Shown here: positions 32,930 through 42,033 of the stretch, piece by piece
Numbering within the stretch: position 1 is the stretch's first letter
How the letters are laid out: the number at the start of each line of letters is the position of its first letter
Assembly: GCF_006385705.1 (NCBI RefSeq)
Contig: NZ_VFRQ01000004.1
Coordinates: 1 to 64,000, forward strand
DNA length: 64,000 bases
Source: Pontibacter mangrovi
Lineage (GTDB): Bacteria > Bacteroidota > Bacteroidia > Cytophagales > Hymenobacteraceae
Direction: 5' to 3'
Translations under genes and position numbers: made by a program
The notes under the pieces: generated by a model
Databases searched by the model: none
Told to the model about the DNA's origin: nothing
Seen by the model: only the letters and a program-made list of their open reading frames with translations

Positions 32930-33730
32930 ATGGTGCAGAAATCTACCTTCAGAGTATCAAAAATGGACTGCCCGTCGGAAGAGCAGATGATCCGGATGAG
33001 GCTGGAAGGTGATGAGCGCATTAAACACCTGGATTTTGATATTCCGGGTAGGCAGTTAACCGTCTTTCATTCCGGGGAGGCTACTCCTATAGCGGGTGCC
33101 ATCAACGAGCTGAAGCTGGATGCGACCTTACTCTCTTCGGAAGAAACAGAGGCAGCAACCGTGGCGCCACAACCTGCCGCAGAACGGAAGCTGCTGTGGA
33201 TCGTGCTGCTGATCAATTTCGGTTTTTTCGTGCTGGAGATGATCACCGGCTTCCTCTCCAAATCCATGGGCCTGGTGGCCGACGCGCTGGACATGCTGGC
33301 CGATGCCTTTGTTTACGGGATGGCGCTGTTCGCGGTAGGAGGGGTCGCCAGCCGCAAAAAAAGCATCGCCAGGATCAGCGGTTACCTGCAGCTGGGCCTG
33401 GCCATACTTGGTTTTGCGGAGGTTATCCGCAGGTTCCTTGGCTTTGAGGCCACGCCTGTATTCCAGACCATGATCATCGTGTCTTTCCTGGCCTTGCTGG
33501 GCAATGCCGCCTCCCTTTACGTGCTGCAGAAGTCGAAGAGCAAGGAGGCCCACATGCAGGCCAGCGTCATCTTTACTTCCAACGACGTGATCGCGAACAT
33601 CGGCGTGATCTTGGCAGGGGTGCTGGTATACTTTACCGGTTCTAACATCCCTGACCTGGTGATCGGCGCCCTTGTGTTCCTGCTGGTGGCTAGAGGCGCT
33701 TTCCGCATCCTGAGCCTGTCCAAGCAGTAA
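32930..33730 (+). CDS. CDF-like cation transporter with N-terminal HMA-like domain
   Basis: 266 residues lying between nuoK and nuoL. Residues 1-70 look like a heavy-metal-associated domain, but the motif KMDCPSEEQ keeps one cysteine and lacks the second of CxxC. Residues about 88-260 have six hydrophobic helices with a CDF-like first metal site ADALDMLAD (Asp118, Asp121, Asp125), where the usual His is Asp. The second site has IFTSND (Asp219) where HxxxD is expected, so its His is missing. It may move a different cation or have lost classical transport. It is an unusual guest in a complex I operon. Confidence 0.7.
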   Translation: MVQKSTFRVSKMDCPSEEQMIRMRLEGDERIKHLDFDIPGRQLTVFHSGEATPIAGAINELKLDATLLSSEETEAATVAPQPAAERKLLWIVLLINFGFFVLEMITGFLSKSMGLVADALDMLADAFVYGMALFAVGGVASRKKSIARISGYLQLGLAILGFAEVIRRFLGFEATPVFQTMIIVSFLALLGNAASLYVLQKSKSKEAHMQASVIFTSNDVIANIGVILAGVLVYFTGSNIPDLVIGALVFLLVARGAFRILSLSKQ

Positions 33731-33851
33731 GAAAGCCCTTTCTGCTATATAGAGTTCAAGATTAGCTATTAAGAGAAGCGCATTCTCCTTAACTTTGCCC
33801 GCTGTTAGCTGGCCCGGCCACGCGTACCAGAAACCAAACCAGAAGCATACC

Positions 33852-36014
33852 TTGGAGCTATCCGAACTTTTGAAGCCTTTGGCTGCCACCCCCGAAACCG
33901 CTGCCGCACTGGTGGTGCTGTTGCTGCCGCTGCTGGGTTTCCTGGTGCTGTTTCTGGCGGGTAAGCGCCTGCCGCGCCACGGCGACTGGCTGGGTATTGG
34001 GCTTACGGCAGTGGCCTTTATACTTTCCGGCTGGCTGTTCTCGCAAGTATGGAATACCGCCACTTTCCACACACGCACCACCTGGTTCAGCGTGCCGGGG
34101 AACTCCCTGGCTGATTTTACGGCCGGAATCCTGCTCGACAACCTCAGCGTGCTGATGCTGGTGATCGTTACATTCATCTCGCTCTTGGTGCAACTGTTCT
34201 CGGTGGGCTACATGCACGGCGACAGGGGCTACAGCCGCTATTTTGCCTTCCTGGGCCTGTTTACCTTTAGCATGCTGGGCATTGTGCTGGTGGATAACCT
34301 GCTGCTACTGTTCATGTTTTGGGAACTCGTGGGCCTGTCTTCATACCTGCTCATCGGATTCTGGTTTGAAAAACCGGCAGCGGTGGCGGCCAATAAAAAA
34401 GCTTTTCTGGTAAACCGCATCGGCGATATCGGCCTGCTACTCGGGCTGTTCGCCTTCTATACTTACTTCCGCACTTTTGATCTGGAAACGCTGCGCGCGC
34501 TCATCGGCAACGGCAGCTGGGAGAGCGGCAGCTTCATCGCCACCTATACTTTAAACGGCCAGGACTGGCTAGTGGAACTGGGGTCGGTGTTCCTGACGGC
34601 GGCGGGGCTGGGGCTGTTCATGGGCTGCGTGGGCAAATCGGCGCAATTTCCGCTGCAGGTCTGGTTGCCGGATGCCATGCAGGGCCCGACGCCGGTTTCC
34701 GCGCTCATACATGCGGCAACCATGGTAGCGGCAGGTGTATATTTGGTGGCCCGCTGCTACGCCTTCTTCACCCTGGAGGCGCTTACCGTTATTGCTATTG
34801 TTGGAGCCATTACGGCCCTGATAGGTGCCCTGGTGGCGCTCACGCAGTACGATATCAAAGCCGTGCTGGCTTTCTCCACGATCTCACAATTAGGCTACAT
34901 GGTGATGGGCATGGGCACGGGCGCACACGACGCGGCACTGTTCCACCTGTCTACCCACGCTTTCTTTAAGGCGGCCCTTTTCCTCAACTCCGGCATCATC
35001 ATCCATGCCATGCACCGCGGGCTGCACCACCATCACCTGCACCTCGATGCACAGGATATCCGAAACATGGGCGGACTGCGAAAAGCAATGCCGCTCACGT
35101 TTTATACTTACCTCGTAGCCACGGCCGCACTGGTGGGTCTGCCGCTGTTCTCCGGTTTTCTTTCCAAGGATGCCATACTTTCCGGCAGCTGGGCCTGGGC
35201 GCAGACCATGGGAGGCGGTTTATACTTTGTGGTGCCGGTGATCGGATTTACAGTGGTGTTACTCACGGCTTTTTACATGGCGCGGCACATGTGGTTCATC
35301 TTCTTCGGGGAGTTTCGGGCACCTTTTGCGGTGCAGGATGTGCGGCTGAGCGTAGGGCAGGAGGTGGAGCGCGTAATGGTGCTGCCGGTAATTCTGCTGG
35401 CCATACTTTCGCTGGGTATCTTCTTCTCGCTCAACCCGCTGAGCTTCGGCAGTAGCTGGCTCATGCAGGGCGTCAGCCTACATAGGCTGAGCCACTCGGC
35501 CATACTTTACGGAGAGCTGCTGCAGGCGGTGCAGGCGCAGGATACGGCCAATCATACTCTGCACATTGTCTTCGGCATTCTTTCTACCTTACTCGGTGTG
35601 GCAGGCATCAGTTGGGCCATACTCAAGTATAAAAACAGAACGAACGAACAGCTGTGGCAGGAGGAGCCGCAGGGGAAACTGGCGCAGCTCTCGCACCAGC
35701 ACTTTCGCCTGAACGAGTTTTACGACAGAACCTTTGTGCAGCCAACGTTGGCGTTGGGTCACCAACTTTACCGCATCGACAAGCGCATCATCGATTATAC
35801 TTTAAACAACGGCAGCAAAGCGCTGGTGATCCTGGCTAAGGTTGTGGCTTGGATAGACCGCTGGGTAGTGGATGGACTGGTGTGGCTGGTAGGGGCGCTC
35901 TCAAAGGTGCTGGGACGCGTGGGACGCGGGCTGCAGAACGGCAAGGTGCAGAGCTATTACGCTTACTCCCTGTTCGGATTTATTTTACTGATGCTATATA
36001 TCATCCTGTTTTGA
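33852..36014 (+). CDS. nuoL: NADH-quinone oxidoreductase subunit L
   Basis: About 720 residues. The start is uncertain: there is no ATG near the front; TTG codons at 33852 and 33795 are both in frame. 33852 is chosen because LELSELLKPL follows directly and the preceding residues look non-native. Antiporter-like subunit with FWELVGLSSYLLIGFW, VGKSAQFPLQVWLPDAMQGPTPVSALIHAATM, and a long amphipathic C-terminal helix region. Proton pumping in complex I. It may have lost its original start when the CDF gene or repeats were inserted upstream. Confidence 0.9.
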   Translation: MELSELLKPLAATPETAAALVVLLLPLLGFLVLFLAGKRLPRHGDWLGIGLTAVAFILSGWLFSQVWNTATFHTRTTWFSVPGNSLADFTAGILLDNLSVLMLVIVTFISLLVQLFSVGYMHGDRGYSRYFAFLGLFTFSMLGIVLVDNLLLLFMFWELVGLSSYLLIGFWFEKPAAVAANKKAFLVNRIGDIGLLLGLFAFYTYFRTFDLETLRALIGNGSWESGSFIATYTLNGQDWLVELGSVFLTAAGLGLFMGCVGKSAQFPLQVWLPDAMQGPTPVSALIHAATMVAAGVYLVARCYAFFTLEALTVIAIVGAITALIGALVALTQYDIKAVLAFSTISQLGYMVMGMGTGAHDAALFHLSTHAFFKAALFLNSGIIIHAMHRGLHHHHLHLDAQDIRNMGGLRKAMPLTFYTYLVATAALVGLPLFSGFLSKDAILSGSWAWAQTMGGGLYFVVPVIGFTVVLLTAFYMARHMWFIFFGEFRAPFAVQDVRLSVGQEVERVMVLPVILLAILSLGIFFSLNPLSFGSSWLMQGVSLHRLSHSAILYGELLQAVQAQDTANHTLHIVFGILSTLLGVAGISWAILKYKNRTNEQLWQEEPQGKLAQLSHQHFRLNEFYDRTFVQPTLALGHQLYRIDKRIIDYTLNNGSKALVILAKVVAWIDRWVVDGLVWLVGALSKVLGRVGRGLQNGKVQSYYAYSLFGFILLMLYIILF

Positions 36015-36024
36015 TTTACCTTTG

Positions 36025-36131
36025 GGATCAGGATTTTCAGGATAAAAGGATTGACAGGATTTGTATCCGGGCTGGTAAAACAATCAGCAATGAACAATCA
36101 ACAATCAACAATAAACAATCAACAATAAACA
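36025..36131. repeat. Repeats between nuoL and nuoM
   Basis: 36025-36062 is the inverted partner of the repeat at 29976-30018. 36079-36131 is an AT-rich microrepeat of AACAATCAACAAT-like units that runs up to the nuoM start; a similar stretch lies at 45065-45130. Confidence 0.6.
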
Positions 36132-36137
36132 AGGTTG

Positions 36138-37880
36138 ATGGATTTTATACTTAGTAGCCTCATTTTTACACCCTTGCTGGCAGCGCTTGTTGTGCTGCTG
36201 CTGCCGGTGCACCTGCAGAAGCCGATAAAGGCCGTTACGCTGCTGGGCGCGCTGGTGCAGATGGGGCTGAGCATACTTTTATACTTCCGCTTTGACGGCT
36301 CCGCTTTTGCCAACGGACAGCAGGGCTACCAGTTTGTGGAGAAACTGAACTGGATCGGCTTCTCGCTCGGCAATTTGGGCCGCTTCCAGATCGATTATTT
36401 TGTGGGCGTGGATGGCGTCAGCATCAGCATGGTGCTGCTCACCGGTATCGTGGGCGTGATCGGGGTGATCTCCTCCTGGAGCATCACCAAAAACGTGAAG
36501 GGGTATTTCCTGCTCTACCTGCTGCTGCTCACCAGCGTCATGGGCTGTTTCCTGGCCCTCGACTTCTTCCTGTTCTACCTCTTCTTCGAGTTCATGCTCC
36601 TGCCGATGTACTTTTTGATCGGCATCTGGGGCGGGCCGAAACGCGAGTATGCCTCCATCAAGTTCTTCATTTATACCTTGGTGGGCTCGCTCTTTATACT
36701 TCTGGTGATGATCGGGTTGTATACTTCAGTGATTGACCCGCAGGCCACGGCGGTGCAAATGGGGCTGCTGGAGCAGGGCAAGGCGGCCAGTGCCGAGGTG
36801 CTGACGCAGGTGCAGCAGATGCTGCAGCGCAATCAGGTCAGCAACTATAACCTGGTGCGCACCTTCAGCATTCCGGCCATGATGGAGCCGGCCAATTTTA
36901 TCCCGAACAGCCTCCTGCACGTGCTTTCCGGAACCATACTTTGGGACTTGCCGCTGCGCTTTATCGCCTTCCTGCTGCTGTTCGCCGGGTTCGCCATCAA
37001 GGTGCCGTCGGTGCCGGTGCATACCTGGCTGCCCGATGCGCACGTGGAGGCGCCTACGCCTATCTCGGTGCTGCTGGCGGCCATACTTCTGAAAGTGGGC
37101 GGTTATGGTTTGATCCGCATCGTGTACCCGATCTTCCCGGATGCCGGTACCTACTTCTCCATACTTGTAGGGGGGCTGGGCGTGCTGTCGATCATTTACG
37201 GGGCGATGAATGCGCTGGCGATGAAAGACCTGAAAAAGCTGATCGCCTATTCGTCGGTATCGCACATGGGCTTTGTGCTGCTGGGGCTGGCCTCGCTCAC
37301 CAACGAGGGACTGAACGGTGCCATCTATATGATGTTCAGCCATGGCATCATCTCGGCCATGCTCTTCCTGGTGGTAGGCGTAATTTACGACCGCGCCCAC
37401 GACCGCATGATCCATAACTTCCGTGGCCTGGCCAGCGAGATGCCGGCTTATACTTCCTTTGTGGTCATCGCCTTTTTTGCCTCGCTGGGCATGCCGGGCT
37501 TCTCCGGGTTTATCTCGGAGTTGCTGGTGCTGGTGGGCGGGTTCGGAGCGCCGGAGGCTACGGGGCTGCTGCCGCGCTGGCTTACAATAGTAGCGGTGTT
37601 TGGACTGCTGCTGAGCGCGGCCTATTACCTGTGGGCACTGCAACGCATGTTCTTCGGCAAGTTCTGGATTTTCCCGGAGTTGCGCGAGCATGCCGTTATC
37701 ACCGACCTGAACACAAGAGAATACCTGATGCTGGTGCCGCTGGCGGTGCTGGCGCTACTCTTCGGCATTTTCCCGCACCTGCTCCTCGATAAGATCAGCC
37801 TGACAGTGAATGGCTTCACTGAAATGGTGCTGCTGCGCGGGCAGGAGCAACTGGGGTTAATTTTTTCAACGCTTAAATAG
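36138..37880 (+). CDS. nuoM: NADH-quinone oxidoreductase subunit M
   Basis: 580 residues from the ATG at 36138 (a TTG directly before it is ignored). About 14 membrane helices of the antiporter type, with FYLFFEFMLLPMYFLIGIWGG, the channel Lys region AIKVPSVPVHTWLPDAHVEAP and YSSVSHMGFVLLGL. It is one of the three proton-translocating subunits. Its stop overlaps the nuoN GTG by one base. Confidence 0.93.
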   Translation: MDFILSSLIFTPLLAALVVLLLPVHLQKPIKAVTLLGALVQMGLSILLYFRFDGSAFANGQQGYQFVEKLNWIGFSLGNLGRFQIDYFVGVDGVSISMVLLTGIVGVIGVISSWSITKNVKGYFLLYLLLLTSVMGCFLALDFFLFYLFFEFMLLPMYFLIGIWGGPKREYASIKFFIYTLVGSLFILLVMIGLYTSVIDPQATAVQMGLLEQGKAASAEVLTQVQQMLQRNQVSNYNLVRTFSIPAMMEPANFIPNSLLHVLSGTILWDLPLRFIAFLLLFAGFAIKVPSVPVHTWLPDAHVEAPTPISVLLAAILLKVGGYGLIRIVYPIFPDAGTYFSILVGGLGVLSIIYGAMNALAMKDLKKLIAYSSVSHMGFVLLGLASLTNEGLNGAIYMMFSHGIISAMLFLVVGVIYDRAHDRMIHNFRGLASEMPAYTSFVVIAFFASLGMPGFSGFISELLVLVGGFGAPEATGLLPRWLTIVAVFGLLLSAAYYLWALQRMFFGKFWIFPELREHAVITDLNTREYLMLVPLAVLALLFGIFPHLLLDKISLTVNGFTEMVLLRGQEQLGLIFSTLK

Positions 37881-39385
37881 TGAACGAACAGTCCGCATAC
37901 TTATCAGAAAAGCTGGATGCCATACTTGCCGGGGCAGGTTCGCTGCTGCCTGAGCTGGTGCTGGCACTGTTCTTCCTGCTGCTCGTTACACTCGACCTGT
38001 TCAAAGCTAAAAGTATAAAAAAGCTGCTGCCCTGGCTGGCGCTCACTGGTCTGTTCTGGGTACTGGTGCTGCAGGTGCTGGGCGGCTATACCTCCGGCGA
38101 CGAACCTTTCCTGAACCTGCTACTCTCGGATGGGCTGGCCCGCTTTGGGGGCATCCTGTTTAGTGCGGCGGGTATTTTTACCATACTGATGGCGCTGCAG
38201 CTAAAGCGGCTGGAGAAGCTGAAAGAGGGCAGGGGCGAGTTCTACGCGCTGGTGCTCGTGCTGGTGCTGGGCCTGAATTTGATGGCTAAGTCCGTGAACC
38301 TGCTGATGGTGTTCCTGGCCATAGAGACCGTTTCCATCGCCTCCTACATCCTTACCCTTACCTTTAAGCAAGAGAAACGTGCTGTGGAGGCAGGTTTGAA
38401 GTACGTGCTGTACGGCGCGCTGTCGGCGGGGGTGATGCTGTATGGCATGTCGTTTTTCTATGGCCTTACCGGTACGCTGAACTATACTTCAGAAGGCTTT
38501 GCGCTGGGGCTGCTGCAGGCGGATGCGCTGCTGGTAACCGTGGCGGCCACACTTATACTTGCCGGCTTTTTCTTCAAGATCTCTGCCGCGCCGTTTCATT
38601 TCTGGGCCCCGGATGTGTACCAGGGGGCGCCGATGCCGGTGGTGGCGCTGTTCTCTACGGGGCCAAAAATAGCGGGCATCCTGGTTATACTTCGGTTCAT
38701 CAGCAACTTTACGGACGCTGGATCTTTTGCCGATGTGCAGCTGCTCCTGGGCGTGGCGGCTATCGCGACGCTGGTGATCGGTAACTTCACGGCCTTGTGG
38801 CAACGCACGCCGCGCAGGCTGCTGGCCTACTCTTCTGTGTCGCATGCCGGTTTTCTGCTGACGGCGCTGCTGGCTTTTGGTACCGCTTATACTTCCGGTG
38901 TGCTGTTTTACCTCTCGGTGCTGCTGTTCATGAACTTCGGCATCTTCCTGCTGCTGCAGGTGGCCGAGGAGAAGTATGGGGTGCAGACGTTGGAGGAATT
39001 TTCCGGGCTGGGCCGCCTGCAGCCATACTTTGGCGTGATGGCTATACTATATCTGCTCTCGCTCACGGGCCTGCCGCCGCTGGCCGGTTTCATGGGCAAG
39101 CTGCTGATATTTAGTAATGTGTGGGAGGCTTATACTTTGTCCGGAAACACGATGCTGCTGGCGCTGCTGGTGGCCGGAATCCTGCTGACGGGGGTGGCGC
39201 TGTTCTATTATATCAAGATACCGTTCTACCTTTTCTTCAAAAGGAATCAATCTCAGGAAAATTTAGTTATTTCACCGTCAGAAAAACTGTTGCTGGCGCT
39301 GTTCGCCCTGCCGCTGCTGGTCTTCTTTTTTAAACCCGACCTGCTGCTGCGCTGGATAGAGCAATTGCTGGCCCAGACACTATAA
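37880..39385 (+). CDS. nuoN: NADH-quinone oxidoreductase subunit N
   Basis: 501 residues from a GTG at 37880 that overlaps the nuoM TAG (TAGTG). About 14 membrane helices. ISAAPFHFWAPDVYQGAPMPVV and LLAYSSVSHAGFLL are the antiporter signatures. It is the last complex I gene here; the PurF-like gene follows after 7 bp and may be cotranscribed. Confidence 0.93.
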   Translation: MNEQSAYLSEKLDAILAGAGSLLPELVLALFFLLLVTLDLFKAKSIKKLLPWLALTGLFWVLVLQVLGGYTSGDEPFLNLLLSDGLARFGGILFSAAGIFTILMALQLKRLEKLKEGRGEFYALVLVLVLGLNLMAKSVNLLMVFLAIETVSIASYILTLTFKQEKRAVEAGLKYVLYGALSAGVMLYGMSFFYGLTGTLNYTSEGFALGLLQADALLVTVAATLILAGFFFKISAAPFHFWAPDVYQGAPMPVVALFSTGPKIAGILVILRFISNFTDAGSFADVQLLLGVAAIATLVIGNFTALWQRTPRRLLAYSSVSHAGFLLTALLAFGTAYTSGVLFYLSVLLFMNFGIFLLLQVAEEKYGVQTLEEFSGLGRLQPYFGVMAILYLLSLTGLPPLAGFMGKLLIFSNVWEAYTLSGNTMLLALLVAGILLTGVALFYYIKIPFYLFFKRNQSQENLVISPSEKLLLALFALPLLVFFFKPDLLLRWIEQLLAQTL

Positions 39386-39392
39386 AGCACTC

Positions 39393-41288
39393 ATGAGCGA
39401 CGCAATTAAGCACGAATGTGGTATCGCCTTAATCAGGCTCCGAAAACCGATTAGCTATTACGCCGAAAAGTATGGCACCCCGATGTATGGCGTCAACAAG
39501 CTGTACCTGCTCATGCAGAAGCAGCACAACCGCGGCCAGGACGGTGCGGGTGTCGCCAGCATCAAGATCAACGCCCTGCCCGGCATCGACTACATCAGCC
39601 GTTTCCGCTCCGTAAAAACCCGCGCCATCGACAGCATCTTTGGCAAGATTGGCAAGGAGTATAAGGGGTTGAAGGACCAGTACCCGGAGCGCGCCGAGGA
39701 TGTGGAGTGGGTGTGGGAGAACATGCCTTTCTTGGGTGATGTGTACCTGGGCCACCTGCGTTACGGTACCCACGGCGTAAACAGCGTGGATAACTGCCAC
39801 CCGATGGTGCGCGAGAACAACTGGCGCAGCCGTTCCCTGGCCGTGGCCGGTAACTTCAACATGACCAACGTGGACGAGCAGTTTCAGAAGCTGTTGGAGC
39901 TGGGGCAGCACCCGAAGCAGAAAACCGATACCACCACGGTGCTGGAGAAAATCGGCCATTTCCTGGACGAGGAGAACCAACGGCAGTTCGACTACTACAA
40001 AAAAGGCGATTACTCTAACAAGGAGATCACCCAACTGATAGAGCAGAACCTGGACATGCAGCGTGTGCTAAAGCGCGCCGCGAAGGACTTTGACGGCGGG
40101 TATGCGATGGCAGGCCTTACCGGGTTTGGCGCCTCCTTTGTGATGCGCGACCCCAACGGCATCCGTCCGGCCTATTATTATGTGGATGACGAGGTGGTGG
40201 TAGTGGCCTCGGAGAAGCCCGCCATTAAAACTGCCTTCGGCATTGAGTACAGCGAGATAAAGGAGATTGCTCCTGGCCACGCCCTTATTGTGGACAAAGC
40301 CGGTAACCCGGAGATGCAGGAGGTGGTGGAGCCGCGCGAGAAACTGTCGTGCAGCTTTGAGCGCATCTACTTCTCCCGCGGCAACGACCCGGAGATCTAT
40401 ACCGAGCGCAAGAACATGGGCAAGCTGCTGTGCCCTCAGATCCTGAAAGCGGTTAACTACGACCTCAAGAATACAGTGTTCTCCTACATCCCGAACACGG
40501 CCGAGACCTCCTGGCTGGGTATGATGAAGGGCATTGAGAACTACCTGCGCGACTACCGCAAAAATGCCATCCTGAACAAAGAACTGAGCGAGGAGCAGCT
40601 CGACGATATTCTGCAGTTCAAGCCGCGCGCCGAGAAACTGGTGATCAAAGACGCCAAGCTGCGCACTTTTATTACCGACAACGATAGCCGCGACGACCTG
40701 GTAACGCACGTCTACGACACGACCTACGAGGTGGTGAAGAAAGGCGTGGATACGCTGGTGGTGCTGGATGACTCCATCGTGCGCGGCACCACGCTGGAGA
40801 AGAGCATCATCAAGATGCTGGACAAACTGGAGCCTAAGAAGATCATCATCGTGTCCTGCGCGCCGCAGATTCGCTATCCGGACTGCTACGGCATCGACAT
40901 GTCGAGGATGAAGGAGTTCGTGGCCTTTAGAGCGCTGCTCGGATTGCTGAAAGACACGGGCCAGGCCGACAAAGTGCAGGAAACCTATGATAAGTGCTTG
41001 GCCGCCGCTGGTACGCCGGCCTTTAAGGAGACTAACTTTGTGCAGGAGCTTTACGACCTGTTCACGCATGATGAGCTATCGGATAAAGTAGCTGAAATCG
41101 TGAAGGCACCGGATGTGAAGGCGGAGGTAGAGGTGATTTACCAGACGATTGATGATCTGCACGAGGCTTGCCCGAACCACAAAGGCGACTGGTACTTTAC
41201 CGGCAATTACCCTACGCCAGGCGGTGTAGGTGTGGTAAACCGCGCCTTCATGAACTTTGTGGAGAACAAATCCGGAAGAGCTTACTAA
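39393..41288 (+). CDS. PurF-like amidophosphoribosyltransferase
   Basis: 631 residues. An Ntn-type glutamine amidotransferase domain begins with HECGIALIRL, so the candidate nucleophile Cys is at residue 9, not directly after Met; removal of eight residues would be needed for an N-terminal Cys. The phosphoribosyltransferase PRPP loop is VVLDDSIVRGTTL (about 457-469). It is longer than PurF (about 500), with an extra C-terminal region ending GGVGVVNRAFMNFVE. It may be a paralogue beside the true PurF, so purF is not assigned. Confidence 0.75.
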   Translation: MSDAIKHECGIALIRLRKPISYYAEKYGTPMYGVNKLYLLMQKQHNRGQDGAGVASIKINALPGIDYISRFRSVKTRAIDSIFGKIGKEYKGLKDQYPERAEDVEWVWENMPFLGDVYLGHLRYGTHGVNSVDNCHPMVRENNWRSRSLAVAGNFNMTNVDEQFQKLLELGQHPKQKTDTTTVLEKIGHFLDEENQRQFDYYKKGDYSNKEITQLIEQNLDMQRVLKRAAKDFDGGYAMAGLTGFGASFVMRDPNGIRPAYYYVDDEVVVVASEKPAIKTAFGIEYSEIKEIAPGHALIVDKAGNPEMQEVVEPREKLSCSFERIYFSRGNDPEIYTERKNMGKLLCPQILKAVNYDLKNTVFSYIPNTAETSWLGMMKGIENYLRDYRKNAILNKELSEEQLDDILQFKPRAEKLVIKDAKLRTFITDNDSRDDLVTHVYDTTYEVVKKGVDTLVVLDDSIVRGTTLEKSIIKMLDKLEPKKIIIVSCAPQIRYPDCYGIDMSRMKEFVAFRALLGLLKDTGQADKVQETYDKCLAAAGTPAFKETNFVQELYDLFTHDELSDKVAEIVKAPDVKAEVEVIYQTIDDLHEACPNHKGDWYFTGNYPTPGGVGVVNRAFMNFVENKSGRAY

Positions 41289-41458
41289 GAAGTATAAAGT
41301 GTAAACTCATACCTGAGCCGGCCGCTGTACCTTGTGCAGCGGCCGGTTTCGTTTTTTCCCCTCTCAGCTAAGAACAGGCAAGATCTCACGCCGCTGTTCC
41401 GGGCTTCCTAGTCCGGAACATGATCTGCTTCGGATTTCTTAATCCGCGTTTGCCGAAT

Positions 41459-41520
41459 CCAACCACCCCTGCCCCTCTCCCGAAGCAAGTCCGGGATCCA
41501 AGACTTGGCTAAGGAGGGGT
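41459..41520. repeat. G-rich palindromic repeat
   Basis: Starts CCAACCACCCCTGCCCC and ends GGCTAAGGAGGGGT, with an inner AAGCAAGTCC/AAGACTTGGCT region. Shorter forms of the same frame (AACCACCCCT then AAGGAGGGG) are at 57245-57275. Confidence 0.55.
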
Positions 41521-41539
41521 ATTATACTTCCTACTCTCC

Positions 41540-41647
41540 CTGTCATCTCGAGTACTCTTGAGGCGAGAGCCGAAAAGAGCCAGCGTAGCTGTGAGAGATC
41601 TATCGGGAATTCTAAAGAGAAATCTCTCCCGAAGGTCGAGATGACAG
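41540..41647. repeat. MITE-like element, copy 2 (108 bp)
   Basis: Perfect 12-bp inverted ends, CTGTCATCTCGA and TCGAGATGACAG. The interior is nearly identical to copy 1 at 31184-31287. No coding capacity. Confidence 0.8.
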
Positions 41648-41689
41648 CAAGAACACAGGCTATTGAATTTTATCCCAGCCAAAGGCGAA

Positions 41690-41837
41690 GCCTCCCGGCC
41701 TTGGAGGGAGCCAAAGTATGAATTTCAACTTTAGGCATGTAAGACTGAGGATGAGCAGCAGCTAGAAAGGATAGCTTGGTTCAGGGTGCAGAAAGCAGCG
41801 GCTATTAGAGAGCGGCACAAGCGGACGCTTGCGCCAG
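41690..41837. repeat. Composite intergenic repeat, copy 1
   Basis: Contains the palindrome CTCCCGGCCTTGGAGGGAG, then GATAGCTTGGTTCA, then GGCACAAGCGGACGCTTGCG. The same three anchors in the same order and similar spacing occur at 57415-57562. Confidence 0.65.
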
Positions 41838-42033
41838 AGAAGTATAAAAGCAGCGGCTATGAAAGTATAAACTTTAATGCGGGAGCAAAATTATGCCTCC
41901 ATTAAACTTTACCCCACCGCTACAGTCAAAGTTTGCAATATAGCATTGCCATAGTATAGCATTTTATCCTCCTGATGCTTAACTTGATAGTTGAAACTTG
42001 TCTAAACCTTAATTACTTATTCCAACCTTACGA

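Larger units (their letters stand above)
41289..42033. other. 745-bp intergenic repeat cluster
   Basis: No gene. In order: a TTCCGG/CCGGAA hairpin near 41397; a G-rich palindromic repeat (41459-41520); the second MITE-like copy (41540-41647); a composite repeat (41690-41837) ending in a REP-like palindrome; then AT-rich promoter DNA for the amidohydrolase gene. The same kinds of unit appear together at 57166-57562. Confidence 0.7.
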
